Assembly: GCA_026125925.1 (NCBI GenBank) | Contig: JAHCKF010000041.1 | Coordinates: forward strand, 1 to 14,811 | DNA: 14,811 bases | From: Pseudolabrys sp. | Lineage (GTDB): Bacteria > Pseudomonadota > Alphaproteobacteria > Rhizobiales > Xanthobacteraceae | Direction: 5' to 3' | Shown here: positions 6,821 through 14,364 of the stretch, piece after piece | Position numbering within the stretch: the stretch's first letter is position 1 | Layout: each line of letters begins with the position of its first letter | Notes under the pieces: generated by a model | Databases searched by the model: none | Seen by the model: the letters and a program-made list of their open reading frames with translations, nothing else | What the model was told of the DNA's origin: nothing | Made by a program: the position numbers and the translations under genes

Positions 6821-7501
6821 TCAGTCGACGCGAAAGCTGGCGCCTTCGGCGAGCCACGTGCGCAGCCGCGGATGAGGCTTGCCGCGCGATTCCGCGAGGT
6901 AGCCGTAATGGCGGGCCAAGCGGTCGAGCGCCAGTTGCAGCACCACCTTGGCAGAGCGTGGCGGCCAAGCGCGGGCGCGTTCGATGTCCTCGAGACCTTT
7001 GAGAAAACAGCACAGATCGAGAAGCAGCCCCGACAATTCGGGGCCAACCGCTTCGAGCGCGGCGTTGACGTGTTGACGGGCAGCGAGCGCCGCATCGGTG
7101 ATGTCGGACGAGCCATTTGCCGAACCGCGGCGCTCGGACGCGACACCTCGCGACCAGTCCGCCGTGGTCCGGGGCATCAACTGTCCGCGCGTGAAGTCGG
7201 CGCGAAGGCGCTCGCCGGCCTGCAACTGGTGCGGTGCGATGAGCGCGCGGCCATCGCGGCCGCGGCGCCGGGCGAGCCAGCCGAGCGGGCTCTCAGCCTC
7301 GTCAACGGTGACGCGCTGGACGCCGTCGCCGGTTTCGACCATGCGTTCCCCGAGTGCCAGATGCCGGACGCGCAGCGGCCCGATGTCGGGCCGCGCAATC
7401 GCGGCAGGCGCATCGGCAGGCCGCCGCGGCATCCTCGCCGCCGTGGCAGGCCGACCAACTCTTGCCTTAGCTGCGGAGAAATTTCCGGATTGATCTGGCA
7501 T
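6821..7501 (-). CDS. DUF6456 domain-containing protein
   Basis: With the start chosen here the product is 226 residues. The N-terminal half is basic, Ala/Arg-rich and probably disordered. The C-terminal half is helical and carries the conserved-looking block LDLCCFLKGLEDIERARAWP, followed by SAKVVLQLALDRLARHYGY, which matches DUF6456 as I know it from rhizobial genomes; function is unknown. I chose the ATG at 7499-7501 because GAGG lies just upstream; an upstream in-frame start at 7549 would add 16 residues without a better site. It converges with sufE and lies downstream of mucR on the same strand, 145 bp apart. Confidence 0.7.
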   Translation of the reverse strand: MPDQSGNFSAAKARVGRPATAARMPRRPADAPAAIARPDIGPLRVRHLALGERMVETGDGVQRVTVDEAESPLGWLARRRGRDGRALIAPHQLQAGERLRADFTRGQLMPRTTADWSRGVASERRGSANGSSDITDAALAARQHVNAALEAVGPELSGLLLDLCCFLKGLEDIERARAWPPRSAKVVLQLALDRLARHYGYLAESRGKPHPRLRTWLAEGASFRVD

Positions 7502-7646
7502 GACGACCTCGCTGGGACCACAAACCCATAGCAAGGCCGAGTCTCTCAAGCAAGGATTAAGTTCTAATAGAGGCTATAAATTCCTCTACGGGCCGCATAA
7601 CCGCGAGCGGCAGTCGCGCCGCACCGTGTGTTCGTGGGACTTGAAA

Positions 7647-8066
7647 CTACTTGGAACGCCGCCGGCGCTGCTGGCCGAGACCCATGTCCTTGGCCAGTTG
7701 CGAGCGGGCCGCCGCATAATTCGGGGCGACCATCGGATAGTCGGGGCCGAGATTCCACTTCTCGCGGTACTGCTCCGGCGTCATGTTGTACTGCGTACGC
7801 AGGTGACGCTTGAGCGATTTGAATTTCTTGCCGTCTTCGAGACAGACGATGTACTCGGGCGTAATCGATTTCTTCACCGCGACGGCCGGTTTCAACGGCT
7901 CGCTCGGCGCTTCGCCGCCCTTCCCGGACACATTGCTCAGCGCGGCATGCACCTGGTTGATCAGTGCCGGGATATCGCCGGCCGCGACGCTGTTGTTGCT
8001 GACATAGGCCGAGACGATCGACGCCGTCAGCTCGATGAAACTTCCGGAAGTGCTGGTATCGCTCAT
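7647..8066 (-). CDS. mucR: MucR/Ros family transcriptional regulator with degenerate zinc site
   Basis: The 139-residue product is a full-length MucR/Ros protein: an N-terminal helical oligomerisation region (about 10-50), a linker, the zinc-finger-like DNA-binding core (about 68-105) with [15 protein letters not shown] and [12 protein letters not shown], then [20 protein letters not shown] and a basic tail. Known MucR/Ros proteins repress exopolysaccharide, motility and cell-cycle genes by binding AT-rich DNA with T-A steps. Ros uses Cys79, Cys82, His92 and His97 as zinc ligands. Here the aligned positions are Cys75, Asp78, His88 and Gln92/Tyr93, so only two ligands remain and the fold may be metal-free. 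The ATG has GAGGAA upstream. Its promoter region is AT-rich, suggesting autoregulation as described for the family. Confidence 0.92.
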   Translation of the reverse strand: MSDTSTSGSFIELTASIVSAYVSNNSVAAGDIPALINQVHAALSNVSGKGGEAPSEPLKPAVAVKKSITPEYIVCLEDGKKFKSLKRHLRTQYNMTPEQYREKWNLGPDYPMVAPNYAAARSQLAKDMGLGQQRRRRSK

Positions 8067-8188
8067 CGCTCGTTCCTCACCCCGCGCGTATTCGGCCGGC
8101 AGCCACCCGAGGCCCCGATCCCAGGCCGGACAGGGAGCAGCGCGCCGCCCGGCAGCAGATCGAACAAATGCGTTTCGCCCTATATTTA

Positions 8189-8217
8189 AGAATACTAGGG
8201 ATACTTAAGCAGTGCAA
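8189..8217 (-). promoter_or_regulatory. Candidate mucR promoter
   Basis: On the minus strand TTGCAC (8212-8217) and TATTCT (8189-8194) are spaced by exactly 17 bp, a good sigma-70 match. TTAAG-type motifs occur within the spacer (CTTAAG at 8204-8209) and at the -10 edge (TTAAG at 8186-8190), and ATACT is repeated at 8192-8196 and 8201-8205. This suggests a binding site over the promoter. Confidence 0.5.
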
Positions 8218-8332
8218 GACGAGCGGCCGGCACTTGCTGATGTCGCCAAGTTTATTGCGCGATGTTATTGAATATATGGGAGTATTATACGGAGGCGGCC
8301 GACGGTTTCAGGCCGCGGGGGACGCCGCACCG

Positions 8333-8359
8333 GCCCGCAACGCGCAGGGCATTGCGGGC
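8333..8359 (-). terminator. Hairpin after the membrane-protein gene
   Basis: Perfect 8-bp arms GCCCGCAA (8333-8340) and TTGCGGGC (8352-8359) with an 11-base loop lie 8 bp beyond the stop codon. A second hairpin with arms GCGGCC (8295-8300) and GGCCGC (8311-8316) follows. Neither has a U-tract, so they may stabilise the 3' end or pause polymerase rather than act as a strict intrinsic terminator. Confidence 0.45.
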
Positions 8360-8367
8360 TGCGAGGA

Positions 8368-9429
8368 CTAATTGCTCTTCTCGAGGTGCGCCCGCAGCTC
8401 GTTGATCGAGGCAAAGCGCAGCGTGCCTTGCGGCAGCTCCGCCTCGATGGAACCGTCGACATAGAGCGTATATCCCATGCCGTCGACCACCCCCGACTTG
8501 AGAATCGCGACCGTCCGCGGCTCGTCCTGCGACGGTTCGCTCCGATCGGCTTCTTCGGCATCCGGCTGGGTCGGGATGGCTTCTGTCGGCGCACCAGCGG
8601 AGACATCCGGCTTGGGCGAAGCCGGCCACATGGCGTCGAAGGAGCCAGCCTCGGCTTTGACGGGCGCGGCCGGGCGAAAAGGCTCAAGGCCGATGGGCTC
8701 GGGCCGGCGCGGTTCACGCTCGTGGGGCTCTCCGAGGGGCGGCCCCTCCTGTTCCAACGCGGCCTGCTCGGCCTCGTCTTCCTCGGCTGCCCGGGACTCC
8801 GGACGGAACGGCTTGAAGTCCAGTGAAGGCTCGGTTTCCGATTCAGACTTGGCCTCGCTGCCGGCTTCCGCCACAGGGCGATCGTGGGTGTCCTCCGGTT
8901 CGGAAGCCTCGCCCAGTTCGGGGTTCGGCAATAGCGGTGACGGCAGCGGCGCCACTTCCTCCGGCTCACGCAGCGGCCGCTTCGGCAGCGGCGGCAGGGC
9001 AAAAGATCGTGGCACTGGCGACAGCGGCGGCGATGTAGCAGCCGCCTCAGGCTTGCTCTCTTCCGGCTCCGGTGCCGGTGGTGCAGGCTCGGTCGCGACC
9101 TCAGGACGCGGCGGCGGCGCCTTCGGCTTCGGCGGAAAGGGCACCCGCGCCACGCCCGGCTGCGCGGCCGCGCGCAATGTAGGCTGCATCTCCGCCTCGA
9201 CCCGGCCCAATCGCATCGAGGTCGGCCGCGCCAGCGCCTCGGCCAGTTGCTGCACCCGGGAGACGACGACGCCGAGGGCAAGGACGACTAGACCGCCTGC
9301 CAGCAGCACCGCGCCGGCGATGATCAGCGTATTGCCAAAACTGAATTCGTTGATCGGAATGCCATAACCGATCGCAGCCGCGCCCATCGCAAAGGCGACG
9401 GCACCGACGCAGTAAAGCAGAATCGGCAT
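8368..9429 (-). CDS. Membrane protein with two N-terminal membrane segments and a Pro/Glu-rich linker
   Basis: With the start chosen here the product is 353 residues. Two hydrophobic segments (about 3-24 and 34-57) flank the short loop GIPINEFSFGNTL. A long low-complexity region rich in Pro, Glu and Ala (about 80-300) follows, then a compact C-terminal block (about 305-353) with VVDGMGYTLYVDGSIEAELP and LRFASINELRAHLE. I have the impression that the N- and C-terminal blocks recur in Bradyrhizobium-type hypothetical proteins while the linker varies; the function is unknown. The in-frame extension to 9615 is rejected because residues before this Met look like translated non-coding sequence, and GAGGA lies upstream of the ATG at 9427-9429. 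It is divergent from sodB. Confidence 0.78.
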   Translation of the reverse strand: MPILLYCVGAVAFAMGAAAIGYGIPINEFSFGNTLIIAGAVLLAGGLVVLALGVVVSRVQQLAEALARPTSMRLGRVEAEMQPTLRAAAQPGVARVPFPPKPKAPPPRPEVATEPAPPAPEPEESKPEAAATSPPLSPVPRSFALPPLPKRPLREPEEVAPLPSPLLPNPELGEASEPEDTHDRPVAEAGSEAKSESETEPSLDFKPFRPESRAAEEDEAEQAALEQEGPPLGEPHEREPRRPEPIGLEPFRPAAPVKAEAGSFDAMWPASPKPDVSAGAPTEAIPTQPDAEEADRSEPSQDEPRTVAILKSGVVDGMGYTLYVDGSIEAELPQGTLRFASINELRAHLEKSN

Positions 9430-9765
9430 GGTCGATTCGATCCTCGAAAATTCGCGGCCCTGGCGCGCAAAGCCGCCACTGTCTCCGTGAAATCCACCCG
9501 GCGCCAGGCCAGTCAAAGCTAAGCCATTATTCCAACGATGAATTCTCGTCCTTTTGCTGTCTCGGGGCAAGAGGGCTGCCGAATTTTGTTCAACCGCGGC
9601 CGAGGTGCGGCACATCGCGCCCGGCGCAAATGCGCCTCTCCCACCGTTGCCCCGGGAACCCGCACGGCCTAATTAACGGTCCTGGGGAACTCGAAGCGGA
9701 GGCGCTGGTTTCCTCATGAGCCGGAACTGTACCGTGCTCTGTTGTTGTGGACCGAGGAGGATCTG
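9430..9765. other. 336-bp intergenic region between the membrane-protein gene and sodB
   Basis: No gene is supported here. The region must contain promoters for both divergent genes. On the sodB strand three GGAAC motifs occur at 9655-9659, 9686-9690 and 9723-9727. A short hairpin GGCGC-AAAT-GCGCC lies at 9623-9636. I see no convincing consensus sigma-70 pair for either gene. Confidence 0.5.
9686..9710 (+). promoter_or_regulatory. Candidate EcfG-type promoter for sodB
   Basis: GGAAC (9686-9690), a 16-bp spacer and GGTT (9707-9710) match the general-stress sigma EcfG pattern GGAAC-N16/17-CGTT of Hyphomicrobiales with one mismatch. A second reading uses GGAAC at 9655 with CGGT at 9677 (17-bp spacer). 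The -10 ends 55 bp before the ATG. The pattern is short, so confidence is low. Confidence 0.3.
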
Positions 9766-10368
9766 ATGTCGTTCAAGCTGCCCGAGCTGCCTTATGCCTA
9801 TGATGCGCTCGCGCCCTACATGTCGCGCGAGACGCTCGAATATCACCACGACAAGCACCACAAGGCGTATGTCGACAACGGCAACAAGTTGCTGGAAGGC
9901 TCGGGGCTCGAGGGCAAGTCGCTCGAGGAGATCGTGAAGGGCTCGCACGGCAAGAACGCCGGCCTCTTCAACAACGCCGGCCAGCACTACAACCATATCC
10001 ACTTCTGGCAGTGGATGAAGCCGAATGGCGGCGGCGACAAGATTCCGGGCAAGCTCAAGGCCGCGATCGATTCCGACCTCGGCGGCGTCGAAAAGATGAA
10101 GGCCGATTTCGCCCAGGCCGGCGCCACGCAATTCGGTTCGGGCTGGTGCTGGATCGAGGTGAAGGGCGGCAAGCTCGCCATCTCCAAGACCCCGAACGGC
10201 GAGAACCCGCTGGTCAATGGCGCCTCGCCGATCCTCGGCTGCGACGTCTGGGAGCACTCCTATTACATCGACTACCGCAACCGCCGTCCCGACTATCTCA
10301 AGGCGTTCCTCGATCACCTCGTGAACTGGGAACACGTCGAACAGATGTATCTCGCCGCCACCAAGTAA
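9766..10368 (+). CDS. sodB: Superoxide dismutase [Fe]
   Basis: The 200-residue product converts superoxide to oxygen and hydrogen peroxide in the cytosol (no signal peptide). Metal ligands are visible at His27, His77, Asp160 and His164 (in DVWEHSYY). Gln73 in the FNNAGQ segment and a Gly in place of the Mn-type Gln in the PNGENPL segment argue for the iron type rather than manganese, although cambialistic activity cannot be excluded. Length is normal for the family. The ATG at 9766 follows GAGGAGG with 5-base spacing; an in-frame TTG at 9742 would add eight residues and is rejected. A classic terminator follows. Confidence 0.96.
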   Translation: MSFKLPELPYAYDALAPYMSRETLEYHHDKHHKAYVDNGNKLLEGSGLEGKSLEEIVKGSHGKNAGLFNNAGQHYNHIHFWQWMKPNGGGDKIPGKLKAAIDSDLGGVEKMKADFAQAGATQFGSGWCWIEVKGGKLAISKTPNGENPLVNGASPILGCDVWEHSYYIDYRNRRPDYLKAFLDHLVNWEHVEQMYLAATK

Positions 10369-10385
10369 GGCGCGACACGTGATAG

Positions 10386-10418
10386 AAAAGGCGGCGCCAA
10401 ACCGGCGCCGCCTTTTTT
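10386..10418 (+). terminator. Rho-independent terminator after sodB
   Basis: The stem GGCGGCGCC (10390-10398) pairs perfectly with GGCGCCGCC (10404-10412) around a five-base loop, extended by AAAA pairing with TTTT, and the right arm runs into six T residues. It lies 18 bp after the sodB stop codon and 33 bp before the next gene. Confidence 0.93.
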
Positions 10419-10451
10419 CTTTGCGACCCTCCATTCATTGCGACAAACCGC

Positions 10452-11693
10452 ATGACCAAGAACAGCGTCGAAGTGGCCGTCATCGGCGGCGGCGCGGCCG
10501 GCATCGCCGCCGCGCGCAAGCTGGCGGCGCATGGCATCGATTGTCTCATTGTCGAAGCGCGGTCCCGCCTCGGCGGCCGTGCCTTCACCGTAACGGAGCC
10601 GTCCGGCTTCGCTCTCGACCTCGGCTGCGGCTGGCTGCACTCGGCCGACTGCAATCCCTGGGCCGCGGTCGCCACGGCGCAAGGTCGCTTGTTCAGCAAG
10701 GCGACGCCGCCTTGGGGCCGCGCCACCATGACGAAAGTGATGCCGCTCGAGACGCAACGCGCGTTTCGTGCGGCCATGGCCGACCTGTTCGAGCGCGTCG
10801 CGCAGGCCGCCGCCACCGGCCGCGACCGGCCGATCTCCGAACTGGTGCCGGCCGATGGCCGCTGGACCGGCATGCTCAACGCCGTGATGACCTACATCGC
10901 CGGCGCCGAACTCGACCGCATGTCAACCATCGATCTCGACCGCTACGAGGACACGGAGCTGAACTGGCGTCTGGTCGATGGCTACGGCGCCATGATCGCG
11001 GCATCGGCCGATGGCCTCGCGACCGCGCTGGATTGCCCGGTGACGCGCATCGACCACAGCGGCCGGCGCATCAGGATCGAAACGGCGCAAGGCGTCATCG
11101 AGGCAGAGCGCGTCATCGTCACGCTGCCGACCAGCATCATCGGCGACAACGAAGACCTGTTCTTCCCTGCCCTGCCCCGCAAGACCGAAGCCGCGCGCGG
11201 CCTGCCGCTCGGTCTCGACGACAAGCTGTTCATTGCCCTCGACGGCGCCGATGAATTCGAGGCCGAAAGCCGGGTCTTCGGCCACACCGACCGCGCCGCC
11301 ACCGGCAATTATCACTTCCGTCCGTTCGGCCGGCCCATCATCGAGTGCTATTTCGCCGGCCGCTGGGCGCACGAACTGGAAGCCGGCGGCGACAAGGCGT
11401 TCTTCGATTTCGCCGTGTCAGAGCTGACGGGTTTGTTCGGCGCTGACTTCGCGCGGCGGCTTAAGCCGCTGTGCCTGCATCAGTGGGGCGCCGACCCCTA
11501 CGCCCGCGGCTCGTACTCCTACGCCATTCCCGGCGCCGCCGATCAGCGCGCCGTGCTGGGCGCGTCTGTCGATGATCGATTGTTCTTCGCCGGCGAAGCC
11601 TGCTCAGGCCACGACTTTTCCACCGCGCACGGCGCCTTTATCACCGGCTATGAAGCTGCAGACCGGGCCATCGCCGCGCGCCGGAAATCGTGA
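10452..11693 (+). CDS. FAD-dependent amine oxidase (flavin monoamine oxidase family)
   Basis: The 413-residue product has an N-terminal Rossmann motif GGGAAGIAAARKL (GxGxxG at 12-17), Glu35 for the FAD ribose, and the GGRAF motif (41-45), all typical of the amine oxidase superfamily (monoamine and polyamine oxidases, phytoene desaturases). The C-terminal FAD segment LFFAGEACSGHDFSTAHGAF completes the signature. The enzyme should oxidise an amine or a related substrate; the substrate cannot be read from sequence. No signal peptide is seen. The ATG has no clear ribosome binding site and lies only 33 bp after the sodB terminator. The dehalogenase gene follows after 64 bp. Confidence 0.87.
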   Translation: MTKNSVEVAVIGGGAAGIAAARKLAAHGIDCLIVEARSRLGGRAFTVTEPSGFALDLGCGWLHSADCNPWAAVATAQGRLFSKATPPWGRATMTKVMPLETQRAFRAAMADLFERVAQAAATGRDRPISELVPADGRWTGMLNAVMTYIAGAELDRMSTIDLDRYEDTELNWRLVDGYGAMIAASADGLATALDCPVTRIDHSGRRIRIETAQGVIEAERVIVTLPTSIIGDNEDLFFPALPRKTEAARGLPLGLDDKLFIALDGADEFEAESRVFGHTDRAATGNYHFRPFGRPIIECYFAGRWAHELEAGGDKAFFDFAVSELTGLFGADFARRLKPLCLHQWGADPYARGSYSYAIPGAADQRAVLGASVDDRLFFAGEACSGHDFSTAHGAFITGYEAADRAIAARRKS

Positions 11694-11757
11694 CTTCCCC
11701 CACCCTATGCATTGTGGTTTGCATGACGCCTCGAAAAAACCGCTTGCGGAGGAAGTG

Positions 11758-12417
11758 ATGCCGTCCATTTTTGTTTTCGATGCTTATGGCACCTTGTTCG
11801 ACGTGCATGCCTGCATCGCGCGCTTCGAAAAGGAAGCCGGCCCCGATATCGCGCGCATGTCGGAGCTGTGGCGCACCAAGCAACTCGAATATTCGTGGAC
11901 GCTCACCATGGCCGGCCACTACACCGATTTCTGGACGCTGACCGAGCGCGCGCTCGATTATTCGCTCGCCCGCGTGCCCACCATACCGAAATCACTCAAG
12001 CCGCGATTGCTGAATTCGTATTTCGAGCTCGACGCCTTTCCCGACGCGCGCGCGACGCTCAAGGCGCTGAAGGCGGCCGGCCACAAGACCGGCATTCTGT
12101 CGAACGGCTCACCCAACATGCTCGACGGCTGCGTCGACGGCGCCAATGTGCGCGGCGAGCTCGATGCCGTGCTGTCGGTCGATGTGCTCAAGATGTTCAA
12201 GCCGCGGCCCGAGGTCTATGCGCTGGTCACCGACGAATTCCGCTGCAAGCCGGCCGACGTCACCTTCGTGTCGTCCAACCGCTGGGACGTGATGGCGAGC
12301 GTGTCGGTCGGCTTCCGCGGCCTGTGGATCAACCGCGCCGGCATGCCGGACGAGTATGCGGATTTTGCGCCGCAGAAAGTCCTCGGCAGCCTGACGGAAT
12401 TGACGGCGCTCGCCTAA
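11758..12417 (+). CDS. Haloacid dehalogenase type II ((S)-2-haloacid dehalogenase family)
   Basis: The 219-residue product is a HAD-superfamily hydrolase of the L-2-haloacid dehalogenase type, which replaces the halogen of short 2-haloacids with hydroxyl, with inversion. The nucleophile Asp8 (FDAYGT) and the other residues of the well-studied Pseudomonas L-DEX enzyme are all present at a constant offset: Thr12, Arg39, Ser115, Asn116, Lys148, Tyr154, Ser172, Asn174 and Asp177. This favours true dehalogenase architecture over a phosphatase, though the physiological substrate is unproven. The ATG has an excellent GGAGGAA site. It lies 64 bp after the amine oxidase gene and may be co-transcribed. 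Confidence 0.92.
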   Translation: MPSIFVFDAYGTLFDVHACIARFEKEAGPDIARMSELWRTKQLEYSWTLTMAGHYTDFWTLTERALDYSLARVPTIPKSLKPRLLNSYFELDAFPDARATLKALKAAGHKTGILSNGSPNMLDGCVDGANVRGELDAVLSVDVLKMFKPRPEVYALVTDEFRCKPADVTFVSSNRWDVMASVSVGFRGLWINRAGMPDEYADFAPQKVLGSLTELTALA

Positions 12418-12453
12418 AGAACCTTTTTCTACGCGGAGGGCTGGCGGGAGCAA

Positions 12454-12477
12454 TTCCGCCGCCCTATATCGGCGGAA
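12454..12477 (+). promoter_or_regulatory. Palindrome over a candidate promoter of the ABC transporter genes
   Basis: Perfect arms TTCCGCCG (12454-12461) and CGGCGGAA (12470-12477) enclose CCCTATAT. Outer arms GGGAG (12446-12450) and CTCCC (12483-12487) extend the symmetry. A -10-like TATATC (12465-12470) sits in the centre, 35 bp before the ATG at 12506. It may be an operator, or an RNA hairpin acting as a weak terminator of the dehalogenase transcript; there is no U-tract. Confidence 0.45.
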
Positions 12478-12505
12478 CAATTCTCCCCCGCCCCGCGATT
12501 CATTC

Positions 12506-13455
<950 letters not shown>

Positions 13456-13459
<4 letters not shown>

Positions 13460-14217
13460 ACGTCCACGCGATATTGGCGATCTACAAGTTCGAGATGGCG
13501 CGCACCTTCCGCACCATCTGGCAGAGCATCGTCTCGCCGGTCATCTCGACCTCGCTGTATTTCGTGGTGTTCGGCGCCGCGATCGGCTCGCGGATCACCG
13601 AGATCGAAGGCGTCGCCTACGGCGCCTTCATCGTGCCCGGCCTCATCATGCTGACGCTGCTGACGCAAAGCACGATGAACGCCTCGTTCGGCATCTACTT
13701 CCCGCGCTTCACCGGCACTATCTATGAAATCCTGTCGGCGCCGGTATCGCCCTTCGAGATTGCCTGCGGCTATGTCGGCGCGGCCGCGACCAAGTCGATC
13801 ATCCTCGGCTTGATCATCCTGGCGACGTCGTGGCTGTTCGTGCCGCTGCAGATCGTGCACCCGCTGTGGATGATCGGCTTCCTGGTGCTGACGGCCGTCA
13901 CCTTCAGCCTGCTCGGTTTCATCATCGGCATCTGGGCCGACGGCTTCGAGCAACTCCAGATCGTTCCGCTGCTGATCATCACGCCGCTGACCTTCCTTGG
14001 CGGCACCTTCTACTCGACCCACGTGTTGCCGCCGCTCTGGCAGAAGATCGCGCTGTTCAACCCGGTCGTGTACCTGGTCAGTGGTTTCCGCTGGAGCTTC
14101 TTCGAGGTCGCCGACGTCAGCCCGGCGGTCAGTCTCGGCATGACGCTCGTCTTCTTGGTTGTCTGTCTCGTCATCATCGCCTGGATTTTCCGCACCGGTT
14201 ACCGCCTGAAAAAGTAG
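13456..14217 (+). CDS. ABC-2 type transporter permease, YadH-like
   Basis: The 253-residue product has six predicted membrane segments (about 24-44, 56-76, 107-129, 136-158, 168-186, 228-246). It has the ABC-2 permease features of this family: an amphipathic N-terminus before the first segment, a cytoplasmic loop [17 protein letters not shown] that should contact the ATPase, and a late re-entrant-like segment [19 protein letters not shown]. It is the size of E. coli YadH. Two copies would pair with two ATPase subunits in the inner membrane. Start ATG 13456 overlaps the ATPase stop by 4 bp. Confidence 0.93.
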
Positions 14218-14364
14218 CTCGAGCGCACATTTTTCCGGCTGCCGCAGCATGTGTTCTCGCGCTGCGACGATGATGGAACTCCCGCCCCTCCCCGGCATTG
14301 TCGGTGCGCAATTGTGCCCGAGACGCCGCCGCGGTGGCGCTCCACAATGGGGAGAGTGAGTTTC

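Larger units (their letters stand above)
8067..8367. other. mucR upstream region (301 bp)
   Basis: No gene is supported here. On the mucR side it holds an untranslated leader of about 110 bp, the candidate promoter at 8189-8217, and a second AT-rich block at 8249-8290. Next to the end of the membrane-protein gene are two hairpins, 8295-8316 and 8333-8359. The AT-rich blocks stand out against a GC-rich background and are plausible MucR or H-NS-like binding DNA. Confidence 0.55.

Noticed and set aside
7502..7549. Upstream start of the DUF6456 gene
   Set aside because: Adds 16 residues without a better ribosome binding site; ATG at 7501 preferred but not proven.
7568..7588. TAGAGG-N9-CCTCTA inverted repeat between mucR and the DUF6456 gene
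   Set aside because: Short, AT-rich loop, no U-tract and no clear placement relative to a promoter; may be chance.
9430..9615. N-terminal extension of the membrane-protein gene (62 extra codons)
   Set aside because: The extra residues have no family-like pattern and precede a normal membrane-anchor start with a ribosome binding site at 9429.
9742..9765. TTG start giving an 8-residue extension of SodB
   Set aside because: ATG 9766 has GAGGAGG at ideal spacing and matches the usual SodB N-terminus.
9673..10434. 253-codon minus-strand frame opposite sodB
   Set aside because: It spans the sodB terminator and mirrors a clear superoxide dismutase.
11707..11724. ATGCA-N8-TGCAT inverted repeat between the amine oxidase and dehalogenase genes
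   Set aside because: Five-base arms are too short to support a terminator or operator claim.
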